32,409 nucleotides of DNA from Synergistaceae bacterium (GTDB lineage: Bacteria; Synergistota; Synergistia; Synergistales; Aminobacteriaceae): contig JAIRYN010000003.1 of NCBI GenBank assembly GCA_031267575.1, positions 1 to 32,409 on the forward strand, given 5' to 3'. The position numbers and the translations under genes are program-made. Every line of letters starts with the position of its first letter. Positions within the stretch are counted from its first letter, which is position 1. Positions 15,436 to 24,033 of this stretch are shown here, one piece after another. The notes under the pieces are model-generated. The model was given only the letters and a program-made list of their open reading frames with translations. It ran no database searches and had not been told where the DNA came from.

Positions 15436-15507
15436 TCGAAGGCGTGACGAACGAATTGAACGTCATAGTCGCGAAGCCATATCCGGGAATTTTTTCTCCC
15501 AATTGAG

Positions 15508-16029
15508 ATGCGTGGGCGCATGAAAATTCTGTTGACCGTTATTGCTGCGATATTCGCCGCGATTTTGGCTCAGGTGTCTTTATGCGTTCATGCGGAATCA
15601 GTGGAATTAATAGAATCAACGGAATCAGTGGAATTAACGGAATTCACGTTGCGCGTCAGCGACTGGAAAACCGGCGTCATCTACTCCGAAGTTCCAGCAA
15701 AGGCCGGAAGCAAACTCTTTTTCGGCTGGATTCACTCACTGGAAAAAATCCCCTGGAACGAATATTACCACATCGCCGAGGACGGAGCTCTGATACTGGA
15801 CTCCGTCACCTTCCCTGCCTTTGGTGCCGGTATCCCCGAAAATAAGGGGAAGGTGTGCTATATCGAGAACGGTTTGATTCATATGGAAAAAATCGATCAA
15901 ACGTTTGAAGAGTTGGTATGGCTCAATTCCCACACGGCGACCCAGGAAATACTGCTAGACGGCGAGTACGTGACGAGAGGCAGCGACCTGCCTCACCATG
16001 CTCGATTACGTTTGGTCATCGGTGATTGA
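15508..16029 (+). CDS. DUF1850 exported protein of a TAXI-TRAP operon
   Basis: This 173-residue protein has a signal peptide ending about residue 29 (CVHA). The body has the DUF1850 pattern (FGWIHSLEKIPWNEYYHI, then a TFPAFGAGIPEN-like turn). DUF1850 proteins are found with TAXI-TRAP systems but have no settled role. The start is uncertain: ATG at 15508 or 15520, neither with a clear Shine-Dalgarno. Just after the signal peptide a 27-bp duplication encodes ESVELIEST ESVELTEFT, which lengthens the mature N-terminus. It lies 72 bp after the receptor gene and about 115 bp before the permease. Confidence 0.85.
   Translation: MRGRMKILLTVIAAIFAAILAQVSLCVHAESVELIESTESVELTEFTLRVSDWKTGVIYSEVPAKAGSKLFFGWIHSLEKIPWNEYYHIAEDGALILDSVTFPAFGAGIPENKGKVCYIENGLIHMEKIDQTFEELVWLNSHTATQEILLDGEYVTRGSDLPHHARLRLVIGD
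15594..15647 (+). repeat. 27-bp in-frame duplication in the DUF1850 gene
   Basis: Units 15594-15620 and 15621-15647 share an exact first 17 bp (GGAATCAGTGGAATTAA) and then diverge slightly. The period is nine codons. Confidence 0.9.
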
Positions 16030-16040
16030 TCCCTTACGAC

Positions 16041-16117
16041 CTTACTATCGAGTTGCTTACTATCGAGCTGCTTTGATGCCCACTCTCGCCTACATAAACA
16101 TAGGACATAAACATAGT
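16041..16117 (+). repeat. Two different tandem duplications before the TRAP permease
   Basis: CTTACTATCGAGTTG (16041-16055) is repeated with one change at 16056-16070. ACATAAACATAGG (16092-16104) is repeated with one change at 16105-16117. Both lie in the 114-base gap before the permease start. Confidence 0.9.
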
Positions 16118-16143
16118 GAAATGTTGATTTGAAGGTATTGTCT

Positions 16144-18210
16144 ATGAAAGAGGTGATGGCAGTGGAGCAGGATAAAATGGAAGGCGATTTTTTGAAAGGA
16201 AGCTCGGACTTGAAAAATAACGCAGGTGACGCATTGAATGAGGAGATTACCCAGGCGATGGGAGGAGTTCTAACTCAAACACAGCAAGAACTTATCGAAA
16301 AACTCGACAAAGAGGCTAGTACTCGTACTTTGCAAAATCCTTTGATGGCAAAACTCTTCTTTTTCGCCTGCGTCGCTGTTTCTGTGTACCACTTCGTCAC
16401 TTCACTATATGGGATGCCAGTCGTGCTCAAGCATCGTTCGTTACATGTAGCCATGATGTTGGTCCTGGGGTTCATCATGTATCCCTTCGGCAAGAAAAGC
16501 GACTACAAGCACATAAGCTGGGTTGATTGGCTGTTGATCGTCCTGGCGATGCTTGTGCCGTTGTACGTTTGGATCGACTATCTGGGTATCGTTAGCCGAG
16601 CGGGAAGGGCCAATGTCTACGATCTGGTCGCTGCGACGGTTTTGGTGCTATTGGTGCTGGAGGCCTCGCGGCGCATGTCCGGCTGGGCGCTGCCCATCTT
16701 GAGTATGGTCTTCATCGCCTACGGCCTTTATGGGCGCGGGTTGCCAGGGATATTCGGGCATCGCGGCTATACATGGCTGCAACTTTCCAACCATTTCTTC
16801 GCCAATACGGAGGGCATCTACGGCTCTTCGGTGAGCGTGGCCGCCAGTTATATTTTCTTGTTCATTCTCTTCGGCGCGATCATGGGTCGATCTGGAATGG
16901 GGGCCTTCTTCAATGATATTTCTATGGCTCTGGCTGGTCATTCCAAAGGCGGCCCGGCAAAAGTCTCCGTCGTCGCGTCAGGATTGTTGGGTTCTATCAA
17001 TGGATCCGCCGTCGCCAATGTCGTTACCACGGGAGCTTTCACCATCCCTCTCATGAAAAAAACCGGTTACTCCAAGGAATTTGCGGGAGCCGTCGAAGCC
17101 TCGGCTTCGGTGGGTGGCCAGTTGCTTCCTCCCGTCATGGGCGCCGCGGCTTTTATCATGGCAGAGATCCTGAGTATACGTTACTCCGTGATCATCGTAC
17201 ACGCGGCCATTCCCGCCCTCCTTTACTACCTGGGTATCATCATTCAAGTGCACCTGCGCGCTTGCAAAAACAACCTGCTGGGTCTACCGAGAGACCAGTT
17301 ACCCCAGGTAGGGGCCGTGCTGAAGGCGAGGGGACACTTGCTCATACCCATCGTCATCTTGCTTTACCTGCTTCTCTTTTCCGGCACGACCGTCGTTTTC
17401 TCCGCCGTTGTGACGATCGTCGCCACGGTCGTCGTCGCCTGTCTCAGGAAATCCACTCGAATGAGTTTCGACGACGTATGCCAGTCTTTCGCGGAAGGCG
17501 CGCGCTCCACGGTCCCGGTGGCAATGGCCTGCGCCTGCGTGGGAATTGTCATCGGCGTTATTTCAAAAACCGGCTTCGGATTGATAATGGCGAACAGCAT
17601 CATTGCTTTGGGTAAGCAAAGCCTATTTCTCACGTTGATCTTCACCATGATCACCTGCATGATCCTCGGCATGGGGGTTCCCTCCATTCCAGCCTATATC
17701 ATCACGGCCACAATCGCGGCGCCCGCTTTGGTTGGACTAAATGTAGGGATTGAGCCGGTTGCGGCTCACATGTTTGCTTTTTATTTCGCCATGTTCGCCA
17801 ATCTGACTCCCCCTGTGGCCTTAGCGGCTTTCGCGGCGGCGGGTTTGTCCGGCGGGGATCCTATGAAAACGGGGTTTGCTTCGGTGAAGCTGGCAATCGC
17901 GGGCTTCATTGTTCCCTACATGTTTATTTATTCTCCGCAATTACTTCTCATCAATACTTCGCTTCTTGAAGGCATTCGCGTCGCGATAGGCGCTTGTGTG
18001 GGGGTACTGATGATCGCCGTAGCCGTCGAGGGGTATCTTTTCACAAAAGTACATTCACTTCTGAGGGTGATATCCTTCGGCGGCGCGGTCTGTTTAATTG
18101 ACAGTGGGCTGGTGACGGACCTGATCGGCGGCGTTATCTTGGTGGGGTTGCTCGCGACCCAACATTACGCGGCTCTAAAAGAACGAGGGCGAGGCGCGCT
18201 GGTGGCGTGA
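16144..18210 (+). CDS. TRAP transporter fused 4TM/12TM permease
   Basis: This 688-residue membrane protein fuses the small (DctQ-like) and large (DctM-like) TRAP subunits, as usual for TAXI systems. It uses an ion gradient to take up the ligand bound by the TAXI receptor. Large-subunit motifs include GLLGSINGSAVANVVTTGAF, EASASVGGQLLPPVMGAAAF and GMGVPSIPAYIITA. The ATG at 16144 has GAAGG 8 nt upstream. The first 58 or so residues form a hydrophilic, partly helical N-terminal tail (DKMEGDFLKG to QELIEKLDKEAS) before the first membrane segment. That is somewhat long for the family. It ends the operon and a strong terminator follows. Confidence 0.93.
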   Translation: MKEVMAVEQDKMEGDFLKGSSDLKNNAGDALNEEITQAMGGVLTQTQQELIEKLDKEASTRTLQNPLMAKLFFFACVAVSVYHFVTSLYGMPVVLKHRSLHVAMMLVLGFIMYPFGKKSDYKHISWVDWLLIVLAMLVPLYVWIDYLGIVSRAGRANVYDLVAATVLVLLVLEASRRMSGWALPILSMVFIAYGLYGRGLPGIFGHRGYTWLQLSNHFFANTEGIYGSSVSVAASYIFLFILFGAIMGRSGMGAFFNDISMALAGHSKGGPAKVSVVASGLLGSINGSAVANVVTTGAFTIPLMKKTGYSKEFAGAVEASASVGGQLLPPVMGAAAFIMAEILSIRYSVIIVHAAIPALLYYLGIIIQVHLRACKNNLLGLPRDQLPQVGAVLKARGHLLIPIVILLYLLLFSGTTVVFSAVVTIVATVVVACLRKSTRMSFDDVCQSFAEGARSTVPVAMACACVGIVIGVISKTGFGLIMANSIIALGKQSLFLTLIFTMITCMILGMGVPSIPAYIITATIAAPALVGLNVGIEPVAAHMFAFYFAMFANLTPPVALAAFAAAGLSGGDPMKTGFASVKLAIAGFIVPYMFIYSPQLLLINTSLLEGIRVAIGACVGVLMIAVAVEGYLFTKVHSLLRVISFGGAVCLIDSGLVTDLIGGVILVGLLATQHYAALKERGRGALVA

Positions 18211-18230
18211 TCTCGGAAACAAGAATAACA

Positions 18231-18263
18231 TGCCGGGTTCCTCGAGGAAACCCGGCATTTTTT
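18231..18263 (+). terminator. Rho-independent terminator of the TRAP operon
   Basis: TGCCGGGTT (18231-18239) pairs with AACCCGGCA (18249-18257), with CCTCGAGGA between, and T6 follows. The minus strand has a weaker T-rich tail (TGTTATTCTTGTTT), so it might also serve the convergent surface-protein gene. Confidence 0.9.
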
Positions 18264-18338
18264 GGCGCATGAGCGCGAGCTTTAGGGAATAAGATATAGC
18301 CTACTAGTCTACTGGAAGTTCAGTTTAAGAAGCTGAAC

Positions 18339-21300
18339 CTACTTGCTCCGCCTCATAAGGAGAGGAACGAGAGAGAATAGCGCAAGCGCCGCGTAACCCA
18401 CGTCACAGCCACCACTGCTGCCGGATCTACCGTCAGCGCCCTGTTCACCGGGATCGCCTTTGTCACCTTTATCACCTTTCTCGCCAACGGCGGCGGTGTG
18501 TGCGTACCCTGCTGCCAATTGCCCGCTGAAAGTCGGGTTGTTATTGACGCTTTCGTAAGCGATATCGTAGATACCGGAAGGCAATGTACTCACATCGATG
18601 TTCAATACACTCTTACCATCAACCATGGTGGCGAATCCATAAAACGTCTGGGATTCGTTCGCGTTCGCTCGGACGGAGTCCGAGGACGCGGCGGTGTTCA
18701 CACTTGCGGTGTACTTAAGTAGAACGCCCGAGGGAATGATCACGCCATCGGCTTCGAATACGAGGGTGTTAGGCTGAGCTGACGACTGTTGGACAGGAGC
18801 AAACTTTTCTAGCGGATACGAAATTTCGAAGTGTCTGTCCGTTGTGTTGAGGGGTTTCTCCGTGCCATCGTTGTAAATGACGGTGACGGCGCCGGTGGCT
18901 TCGTCTATGGCGATCTCTACGATGTCCTTGGGATTCTTCACGGCTTCTGTTTCGCCAGGCTTACCGGGGTTCGGTTCCTCCATATTCACAAGCCACGTCC
19001 TGTCCTGGTCGGCGAACTCCAGGTCGAGATGTATCGGTACATCCATGCTTGCGAGGGGCCTCCCGCCATCGAGATACTTGATCTTAGCCGAGTCTCCATC
19101 GTCGGAGTAACGGCTGTAAGCCACGTCACCGCTATTGGTTTCCGTGCTGAAACCTTCTCCAACTGTATTGCCACTAAATGTCGAGATACCGTAGAGCGTG
19201 ACCTCAACGTCGGACGATACCAAGCTGACGCCCATTCTGCCTGGTTGAGGACTGTCGCCATAGTGAATATCCACCGCGCCGCCCGCGTAGGTCGCCTTGT
19301 TGCCGGTAAAGGTAGAGGTCGTGATGTCCAGCGTTCCGATGCCCTTCACACCCACCGCGCCGCCCGAAAGCGCTTCATTGTTGTTGAACACGGTGTTGAC
19401 GAGGGTAACGGCGCCGTTTCGTGCCGAGATGGCTCCGCCCATGCCCATGACGTCATTTCTGCCCTTGGCCTTGTTGCCGTTGAAAATGCTGTCCGTAGCG
19501 TTCAACATCGGCAATCCTGTGCCGTGTGGGTCCATATAGATTGCTCCACCGCCGCCGGCGCCCGCCGTGTTGTTGTTGAAGGTCACCCTGTTCAGGTTGA
19601 GCGTAGCGTTGCCCTCCACAAAAACCGCGCCGCCCGGCTTCGCGTTGTAGGCGCCATTTTTGACGACCACGTTACTGAGGTTGGCGACTACCGTCCTCTC
19701 CCCGCCGTCGAAGTCGAGAACGGGGTATCCGTTACCGTCGATAATGTGCCCGTTGCCGAAGATTGACACGTTCTTCGTGATGAAGACGGTTGCGCCGGTA
19801 TCCGCGTCGGTTTTGGAAGTTGTGCTGGAGTTATAGGAATGTGTATCATAAGTCAGGTTCGAGTTGATAACGATAATATCCCCATCCTCGGCGATACCTT
19901 CAGTTATAGCAGTATCTTTCGTACCACTTATGGAGTAATTCCAGTAGCCCAAAGCCTTTTTCAGGTCCTCATGGCTATTGACCTCGATGGGCGGGGTTAT
20001 CACCGCTGAACGGTTCGCGTCAGCGAAGTATGTCGCTGGCCAGGCGTTTTCACCTACAATCAAAGTGCCAAATTTTGCGTCGTAGGGATCAGCGGTTACC
20101 TCTTCGGTAAAGGTGGGTGGATAGTGGGCGCTCAAGACGTAATCGTCTGTCTCGGTGCCGTCGATACCGTCGCTGTTGCCTTTGAACGTGGCGTTGATCG
20201 TCGCGGCGATGGGAGTCGGGAAGTAATTATTGCCGCTCGTGCCGTAAATGTGAATGGCGCCGCCCGACCACCCAGCGGTATTATCGGTAAAACTGGAACT
20301 GGAGTCTACGTTGAAAATCGGGCTATTGGGCATAGTGGAGAACGCTATAGCGCCGCCCAGTTGATCCGCGCTGTTGTTGACGAAGGAAGTATTAGCGACA
20401 GTGAGCGACCCATTGACGTGAATGGCGCCGCCCCTACGATGCGTCGTGTTTCCTGAAAAAGAACTGTTACTAATGTCCAGGCGGGCGTTGTTCTGCATAA
20501 AAATCGCGCCGCCGCCCATATTGGCGCTGCCTGTTGTGGTCCCATAGCTCGTATTGTCTTTGAAGGCGCTGTTTTTGATGGTGAGCTCACCGGCAAAGAC
20601 GGCGACTGCTCCGCCTCCAAATCTATAACCGTCACTCTCACCGTCCGAGTCCGCATCTTTACCGCTTTGTAGATTTTGCAGGGTTAGATTGTACAGGGTG
20701 ATTCTGTTGCGCGTGTCATCGGTACGGTTACTCCCAAAGCGCAAAGCGGTGTCCGCGCCATTCTTCCCGTCGAGTGTGTGACCCTGTCCATTAATGAAGA
20801 TCCATTTGCCGTCGGTCGCGGCGGTACCATGCAGGCTGCTCGCTCCATAGGTGGTCGATGTCACAGCGTCAATATCGTTTTCCAGGTAGAGGGCCGTCAC
20901 CGTACCGGATACCGCTGTTTTAATCGCGTTATCTAATTCTTCACCGGTTGCTATGGGTTTCACGTCGCCCACGCGCAACAATCCCTCACCGTATTCATAC
21001 GCGCCGATATCGGCTGCCACCCTCACGAAACCGCGCTGATCCGCAAAAGGAGCAAAACCACTGTTTGCCGCGTCAATTGCCGGAGATTTCGCCTTGAGAG
21101 CAAGCGTTCCGTCAGTGCCCGGCGTGGTCGCCGTAAACAAATCTCCCATGATTACGCCGATCGTGGAGGTTTCGTTATGACTATTATTAGTACTAAAGCC
21201 TATCAAGTTATAGCCGTCGTCGAAGTTGTCGACATCGTTGTTTAATGCTGTTGTGCTGGTTGTGTTGACCTTATTGCCGACGACAATACTGTTGACGAGT

Positions 21301-22085
21301 TTGACGGTACTATTGACCCCTTTCGCCAAACCGCCTCCCTTATAGTCTCCCGTCACGGTATTTCCCACGATGGTACAGTTCGCGATTGTTCCAGTGGCAA
21401 CGGAGTCTCCTGCTCTGTTGCTGTTTCCCGCGTAAATGGCGCCACCAGCGCGCGCCGATTTATTTCCAAAAAAAGTACTGTTGATGATGTTCAGCACGCC
21501 ATTATTCTGTAAAAACACGGCGCCACCGAGCGCGTTGTTTCCGGTCCCTACGCTTTCGTTATTTATGAACGCGCAATTTTCAATTGTAACGATTCCTGAA
21601 CGCACACTGAGAGCGCCGCCGCCATAACCATAGGAACCACCTCTGGCTGTAGTCGCGCCGCCTGTGCCGCCGACCTGAAAGTCCTTAAAGGTCAGGTTAC
21701 GCAATACGATAATGTTGCCATCATCGCCGCTGGCAGTACCGTCAAAACGCAAACCCGTGTTCGCCCTGTTCCCAAAGCTACCGTTTGTCGCCGTGAGAGT
21801 ATGTCCCTTCCCATTGATTGTCACATGCCTAGAGGTTGCGTAGGTAGCCGCGGAAACCGCGTCAATGTCTTTACTCAACTCTACATAAGTCATTACGTCC
21901 TCAGATGCCGCGGACTTGATTGTTTCATCCAGCTCACTCCAAGTTATGACAATGTAGGGCTCGCTCGCTGTTCCCTTCCCCGTTGTCGCGTAGGCTGCCG
22001 GCAACGGAGCCAATAGCGCCAGTACGCTAATCAATACAATTGTTAGTTTTAACAAACTCCTAAAAAGCGCCCAAATATTTTGCAC
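18339..22085 (-). CDS. Giant beta-helix surface protein with collagen-like stalk and Synerg-CTERM anchor
   Basis: This 1248-residue secreted protein has a signal peptide cleaved after AYA near residue 33. It contains three related modules starting near 42, 377 and 700. Each opens with a helix-strand unit (WSELDETIK, GEELDNAIK, HEDLKKALG), passes INGKGHTL-type turns and enters repeats such as NNTAGAGGGGAIYM. This is the parallel beta-helix pattern of polymorphic outer-membrane proteins. A C-terminal domain leads to about eight Gly-X-Y triplets (GDKGDKGDPGEQGADG, near 1200), then SGGCD, a hydrophobic stretch and MRRSK, matching Synerg-CTERM. The GTG at 22085 is chosen because AGGAGAGG precedes it; a GTG at 22109 lacks a site. 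DADTGAT (760-766) fits the ApbE flavinylation pattern. Likely an adhesin or surface-layer component. Confidence 0.85.
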   Translation of the reverse strand: MQNIWALFRSLLKLTIVLISVLALLAPLPAAYATTGKGTASEPYIVITWSELDETIKSAASEDVMTYVELSKDIDAVSAATYATSRHVTINGKGHTLTATNGSFGNRANTGLRFDGTASGDDGNIIVLRNLTFKDFQVGGTGGATTARGGSYGYGGGALSVRSGIVTIENCAFINNESVGTGNNALGGAVFLQNNGVLNIINSTFFGNKSARAGGAIYAGNSNRAGDSVATGTIANCTIVGNTVTGDYKGGGLAKGVNSTVKLVNSIVVGNKVNTTSTTALNNDVDNFDDGYNLIGFSTNNSHNETSTIGVIMGDLFTATTPGTDGTLALKAKSPAIDAANSGFAPFADQRGFVRVAADIGAYEYGEGLLRVGDVKPIATGEELDNAIKTAVSGTVTALYLENDIDAVTSTTYGASSLHGTAATDGKWIFINGQGHTLDGKNGADTALRFGSNRTDDTRNRITLYNLTLQNLQSGKDADSDGESDGYRFGGGAVAVFAGELTIKNSAFKDNTSYGTTTGSANMGGGAIFMQNNARLDISNSSFSGNTTHRRGGAIHVNGSLTVANTSFVNNSADQLGGAIAFSTMPNSPIFNVDSSSSFTDNTAGWSGGAIHIYGTSGNNYFPTPIAATINATFKGNSDGIDGTETDDYVLSAHYPPTFTEEVTADPYDAKFGTLIVGENAWPATYFADANRSAVITPPIEVNSHEDLKKALGYWNYSISGTKDTAITEGIAEDGDIIVINSNLTYDTHSYNSSTTSKTDADTGATVFITKNVSIFGNGHIIDGNGYPVLDFDGGERTVVANLSNVVVKNGAYNAKPGGAVFVEGNATLNLNRVTFNNNTAGAGGGGAIYMDPHGTGLPMLNATDSIFNGNKAKGRNDVMGMGGAISARNGAVTLVNTVFNNNEALSGGAVGVKGIGTLDITTSTFTGNKATYAGGAVDIHYGDSPQPGRMGVSLVSSDVEVTLYGISTFSGNTVGEGFSTETNSGDVAYSRYSDDGDSAKIKYLDGGRPLASMDVPIHLDLEFADQDRTWLVNMEEPNPGKPGETEAVKNPKDIVEIAIDEATGAVTVIYNDGTEKPLNTTDRHFEISYPLEKFAPVQQSSAQPNTLVFEADGVIIPSGVLLKYTASVNTAASSDSVRANANESQTFYGFATMVDGKSVLNIDVSTLPSGIYDIAYESVNNNPTFSGQLAAGYAHTAAVGEKGDKGDKGDPGEQGADGRSGSSGGCDVGYAALALFSLVPLLMRRSK

Positions 22086-22290
22086 TATAAACACCTCTCC
22101 TAATTTCACTCTGCATCATAAAGGACTGTTCCGATTTGAATTGCCGAATTTCCCAGTGCGCTCACAACTCTCTGCCGTCTCTTAATCCGACGACGCTCGT
22201 TACTACACCAACCTCAATCGATGAGTTCTCGCCTCCTTTGCCTCCGGAGCTGCCAATCCCGTTCGGGCGGGTTTTCGTGAACGTAAGCGA

Positions 22291-23439
22291 TCACGACTTA
22301 TCAGCGCTCGCCATTATTTTCGACAAGGGCAGGTAGCCCCTCGTCGCCATCTTCGTTCCATCCTCCGTTACCCACAAGGCCTCCGCGCCGTGTCTTAAAA
22401 GTAGCTCCCGCGCCTTGTCCAGCGGAAGGATGAAGGCGGCGGTTGAGAGAATGTCGGCAGTAGCGGAGTCGGGGTGAAGGACGGTGACGGATTTCAATCC
22501 CTCAGCGGGAAAGAACGTTTTCGGGTCAATGATGTGGTGATAGCGCCGCCCTCCCACCATGAAATAGCGTTGATCGTTGCCGCTAGTGACGGCTGCCCCA
22601 TCCGTGAGCCGGAGGACGTCGAGAATTTTCGATCTGTCCTCTTCCTCCGTCGGGGCGTGGATGCCGATGTTCCAAGCGCCGCGACCGTCGAGAGGCTTGC
22701 CAATAATGGCCACATTGCCCCCCGCGTTGATAAGACCGGACCTCATACCTGCCTCCCGAAGGCATTCGATGGTTTTTTGCACCGCGTATCCCTTGGCCAC
22801 GGCCCCCAGGTCCAGGCGCATGTCTTCATGACGTAACGAGACCATTGAGTTCTCCTGATCGATAAGGATATCCTCCACAGAGACGTGAATCGCGGCCTGG
22901 CGAAGCTCCTCCTGAGATGGAATCGAAACCGGTTCCTCGCCCGCCAGTACTTTTTCTCGACTGTCATGCCAAATCTTCAGGACTGGCCCCAGAGCGATGT
23001 TGACCGCCCCGCCCGTATCCCCGTAGGCCGCTTTAGCTCTTTCTAGAAGATCCACAAGAGAACGATCAACCCGCAAAGGCGCGTTTTCCGCGCCCGCGTT
23101 GTCGTTGATCGTTTTTATATTGAGCAGCCCGTCGTACTCGTGATAGATATCGAACAGGCGGTGTAGACGGCTCATTTCGCCGCGGACAATCTCCGCGTAT
23201 CGCTGGAACTCTTCCTCGCTCTCAGCGAAGGCTGTGAAAGAGACGATGGTATCAAAGGTATCGAAAAATTCCATGGAAAACTTGGGAGGGTTTCCTCCTA
23301 TAAGGTTTTCTCCTATTTTGGGCACGCTACCGGACTCCGTCCGCCCGCTCCAGGTCCAAACAGCGAACATAACAAGAACCACAAGCGACAGCGCCGCGCC
23401 GAAAAAGCGACCTCGAAAGCGGCTCATGTTGTGACTCAT
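22291..23439 (-). CDS. apbE: ApbE, FAD:protein FMN transferase
   Basis: This 382-residue extracytoplasmic enzyme transfers FMN from FAD to Thr/Ser in acceptor proteins. An N-terminal membrane anchor spans residues 13-31 with no lipobox. Family motifs are intact: LDLGAVAKGYAV near 210, NAGGNVAIIGKP near 240, TSGNDQRYF near 285, HHIIDPKT near 300 and ADILSTAAFIL near 330 (metal-binding D/T). The ATG overlaps the stop of the Gx transporter gene as ATGA, so translation is coupled. The cluster with NusG-II and Gx proteins resembles part of Gram-positive flavin-based electron transfer loci (FmnB role) and also occurs near Rnf-type genes. No classical FMN_bind protein lies in the window. Confidence 0.95.
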   Translation of the reverse strand: MSHNMSRFRGRFFGAALSLVVLVMFAVWTWSGRTESGSVPKIGENLIGGNPPKFSMEFFDTFDTIVSFTAFAESEEEFQRYAEIVRGEMSRLHRLFDIYHEYDGLLNIKTINDNAGAENAPLRVDRSLVDLLERAKAAYGDTGGAVNIALGPVLKIWHDSREKVLAGEEPVSIPSQEELRQAAIHVSVEDILIDQENSMVSLRHEDMRLDLGAVAKGYAVQKTIECLREAGMRSGLINAGGNVAIIGKPLDGRGAWNIGIHAPTEEEDRSKILDVLRLTDGAAVTSGNDQRYFMVGGRRYHHIIDPKTFFPAEGLKSVTVLHPDSATADILSTAAFILPLDKARELLLRHGAEALWVTEDGTKMATRGYLPLSKIMASADKS

Positions 23440-23972
23440 GTCTGAGAAACGTGAGCGTTCCTCATGGGAACGTTCTTATTCTTGTTATTCTTGAAAAGAG
23501 GCATCACCACGCGAAGCATCACGGCCGTTAGGCTACCGGCCACGACGCCCGCTACCACCATGACGGGAAGCAGGAAAAGCAACAGGTTGGAGGAAGCCAG
23601 CCAAGAGGCCACGGCCAGTTGCGCCATGTTGTGAGTAATGGCTCCCGCGACGCTGAGCAGAAAGTACGAGGCGTTCCGCCACAGAGCCGCCAGAAGAGCG
23701 ATAACGGTCAGAGAGAGTATTCCGCCGCTCAAGCTCAAAAGTCCCGCCACCAACCCCCTCGTCAGAAGGACAAACAAAGACTTCATCAACGCTAATAAGA
23801 AGGCGGATCGTCTGCCCATGAAGAAGAGCGCATACATCGTCACCACATTGGAAAGCCCAAAACGCATGTGAAACGGCAGGGGTGGAAACATTCCCTCCAG
23901 TATGGATAACACGAAGATCATGGACAACATGAAAGAAAGTGTCGTCAATTCGCGCGCCGTAAAATTTTTCAT
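23436..23972 (-). CDS. Gx transporter family membrane protein (EetB-like)
   Basis: This 178-residue hydrophobic protein has about five to six membrane segments. It belongs to the family once labelled heptaprenyl diphosphate synthase component I, now Gx transporter; FPPLPFHMRFGLSNVVTMYAL is the typical first loop and helix. In Gram-positive electron transfer loci a protein of this family is called EetB; that link is from memory. The ATG at 23972 is preferred over a TTG at 23978 because GAGGAG lies about 9 nt before it. It sits between the NusG-II gene (61-bp gap) and apbE (4-bp overlap). Its substrate, perhaps a flavin or quinone precursor, is unknown. Confidence 0.85.
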   Translation of the reverse strand: MKNFTARELTTLSFMLSMIFVLSILEGMFPPLPFHMRFGLSNVVTMYALFFMGRRSAFLLALMKSLFVLLTRGLVAGLLSLSGGILSLTVIALLAALWRNASYFLLSVAGAITHNMAQLAVASWLASSNLLLFLLPVMVVAGVVAGSLTAVMLRVVMPLFKNNKNKNVPMRNAHVSQT

Positions 23973-23999
23973 TGCCAACTCTCCTCGTTCTGAACATTC

Positions 24000-24021
24000 T
24001 TTATAACTCTTTTATAACTCT
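24000..24021. repeat. 11-bp duplication TTTATAACTCT
   Basis: Exact copies at 24000-24010 and 24011-24021 lie between the Gx and NusG-II genes. Confidence 0.9.
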
Positions 24022-24033
24022 AATGTATAACCT

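Noticed and set aside
18831-19766. 311-codon plus-strand frame opposite the surface protein
   Set aside because: Shadow of repetitive Gly/Ala/Thr codons; the real protein has signal peptide and sorting signal on the minus strand.
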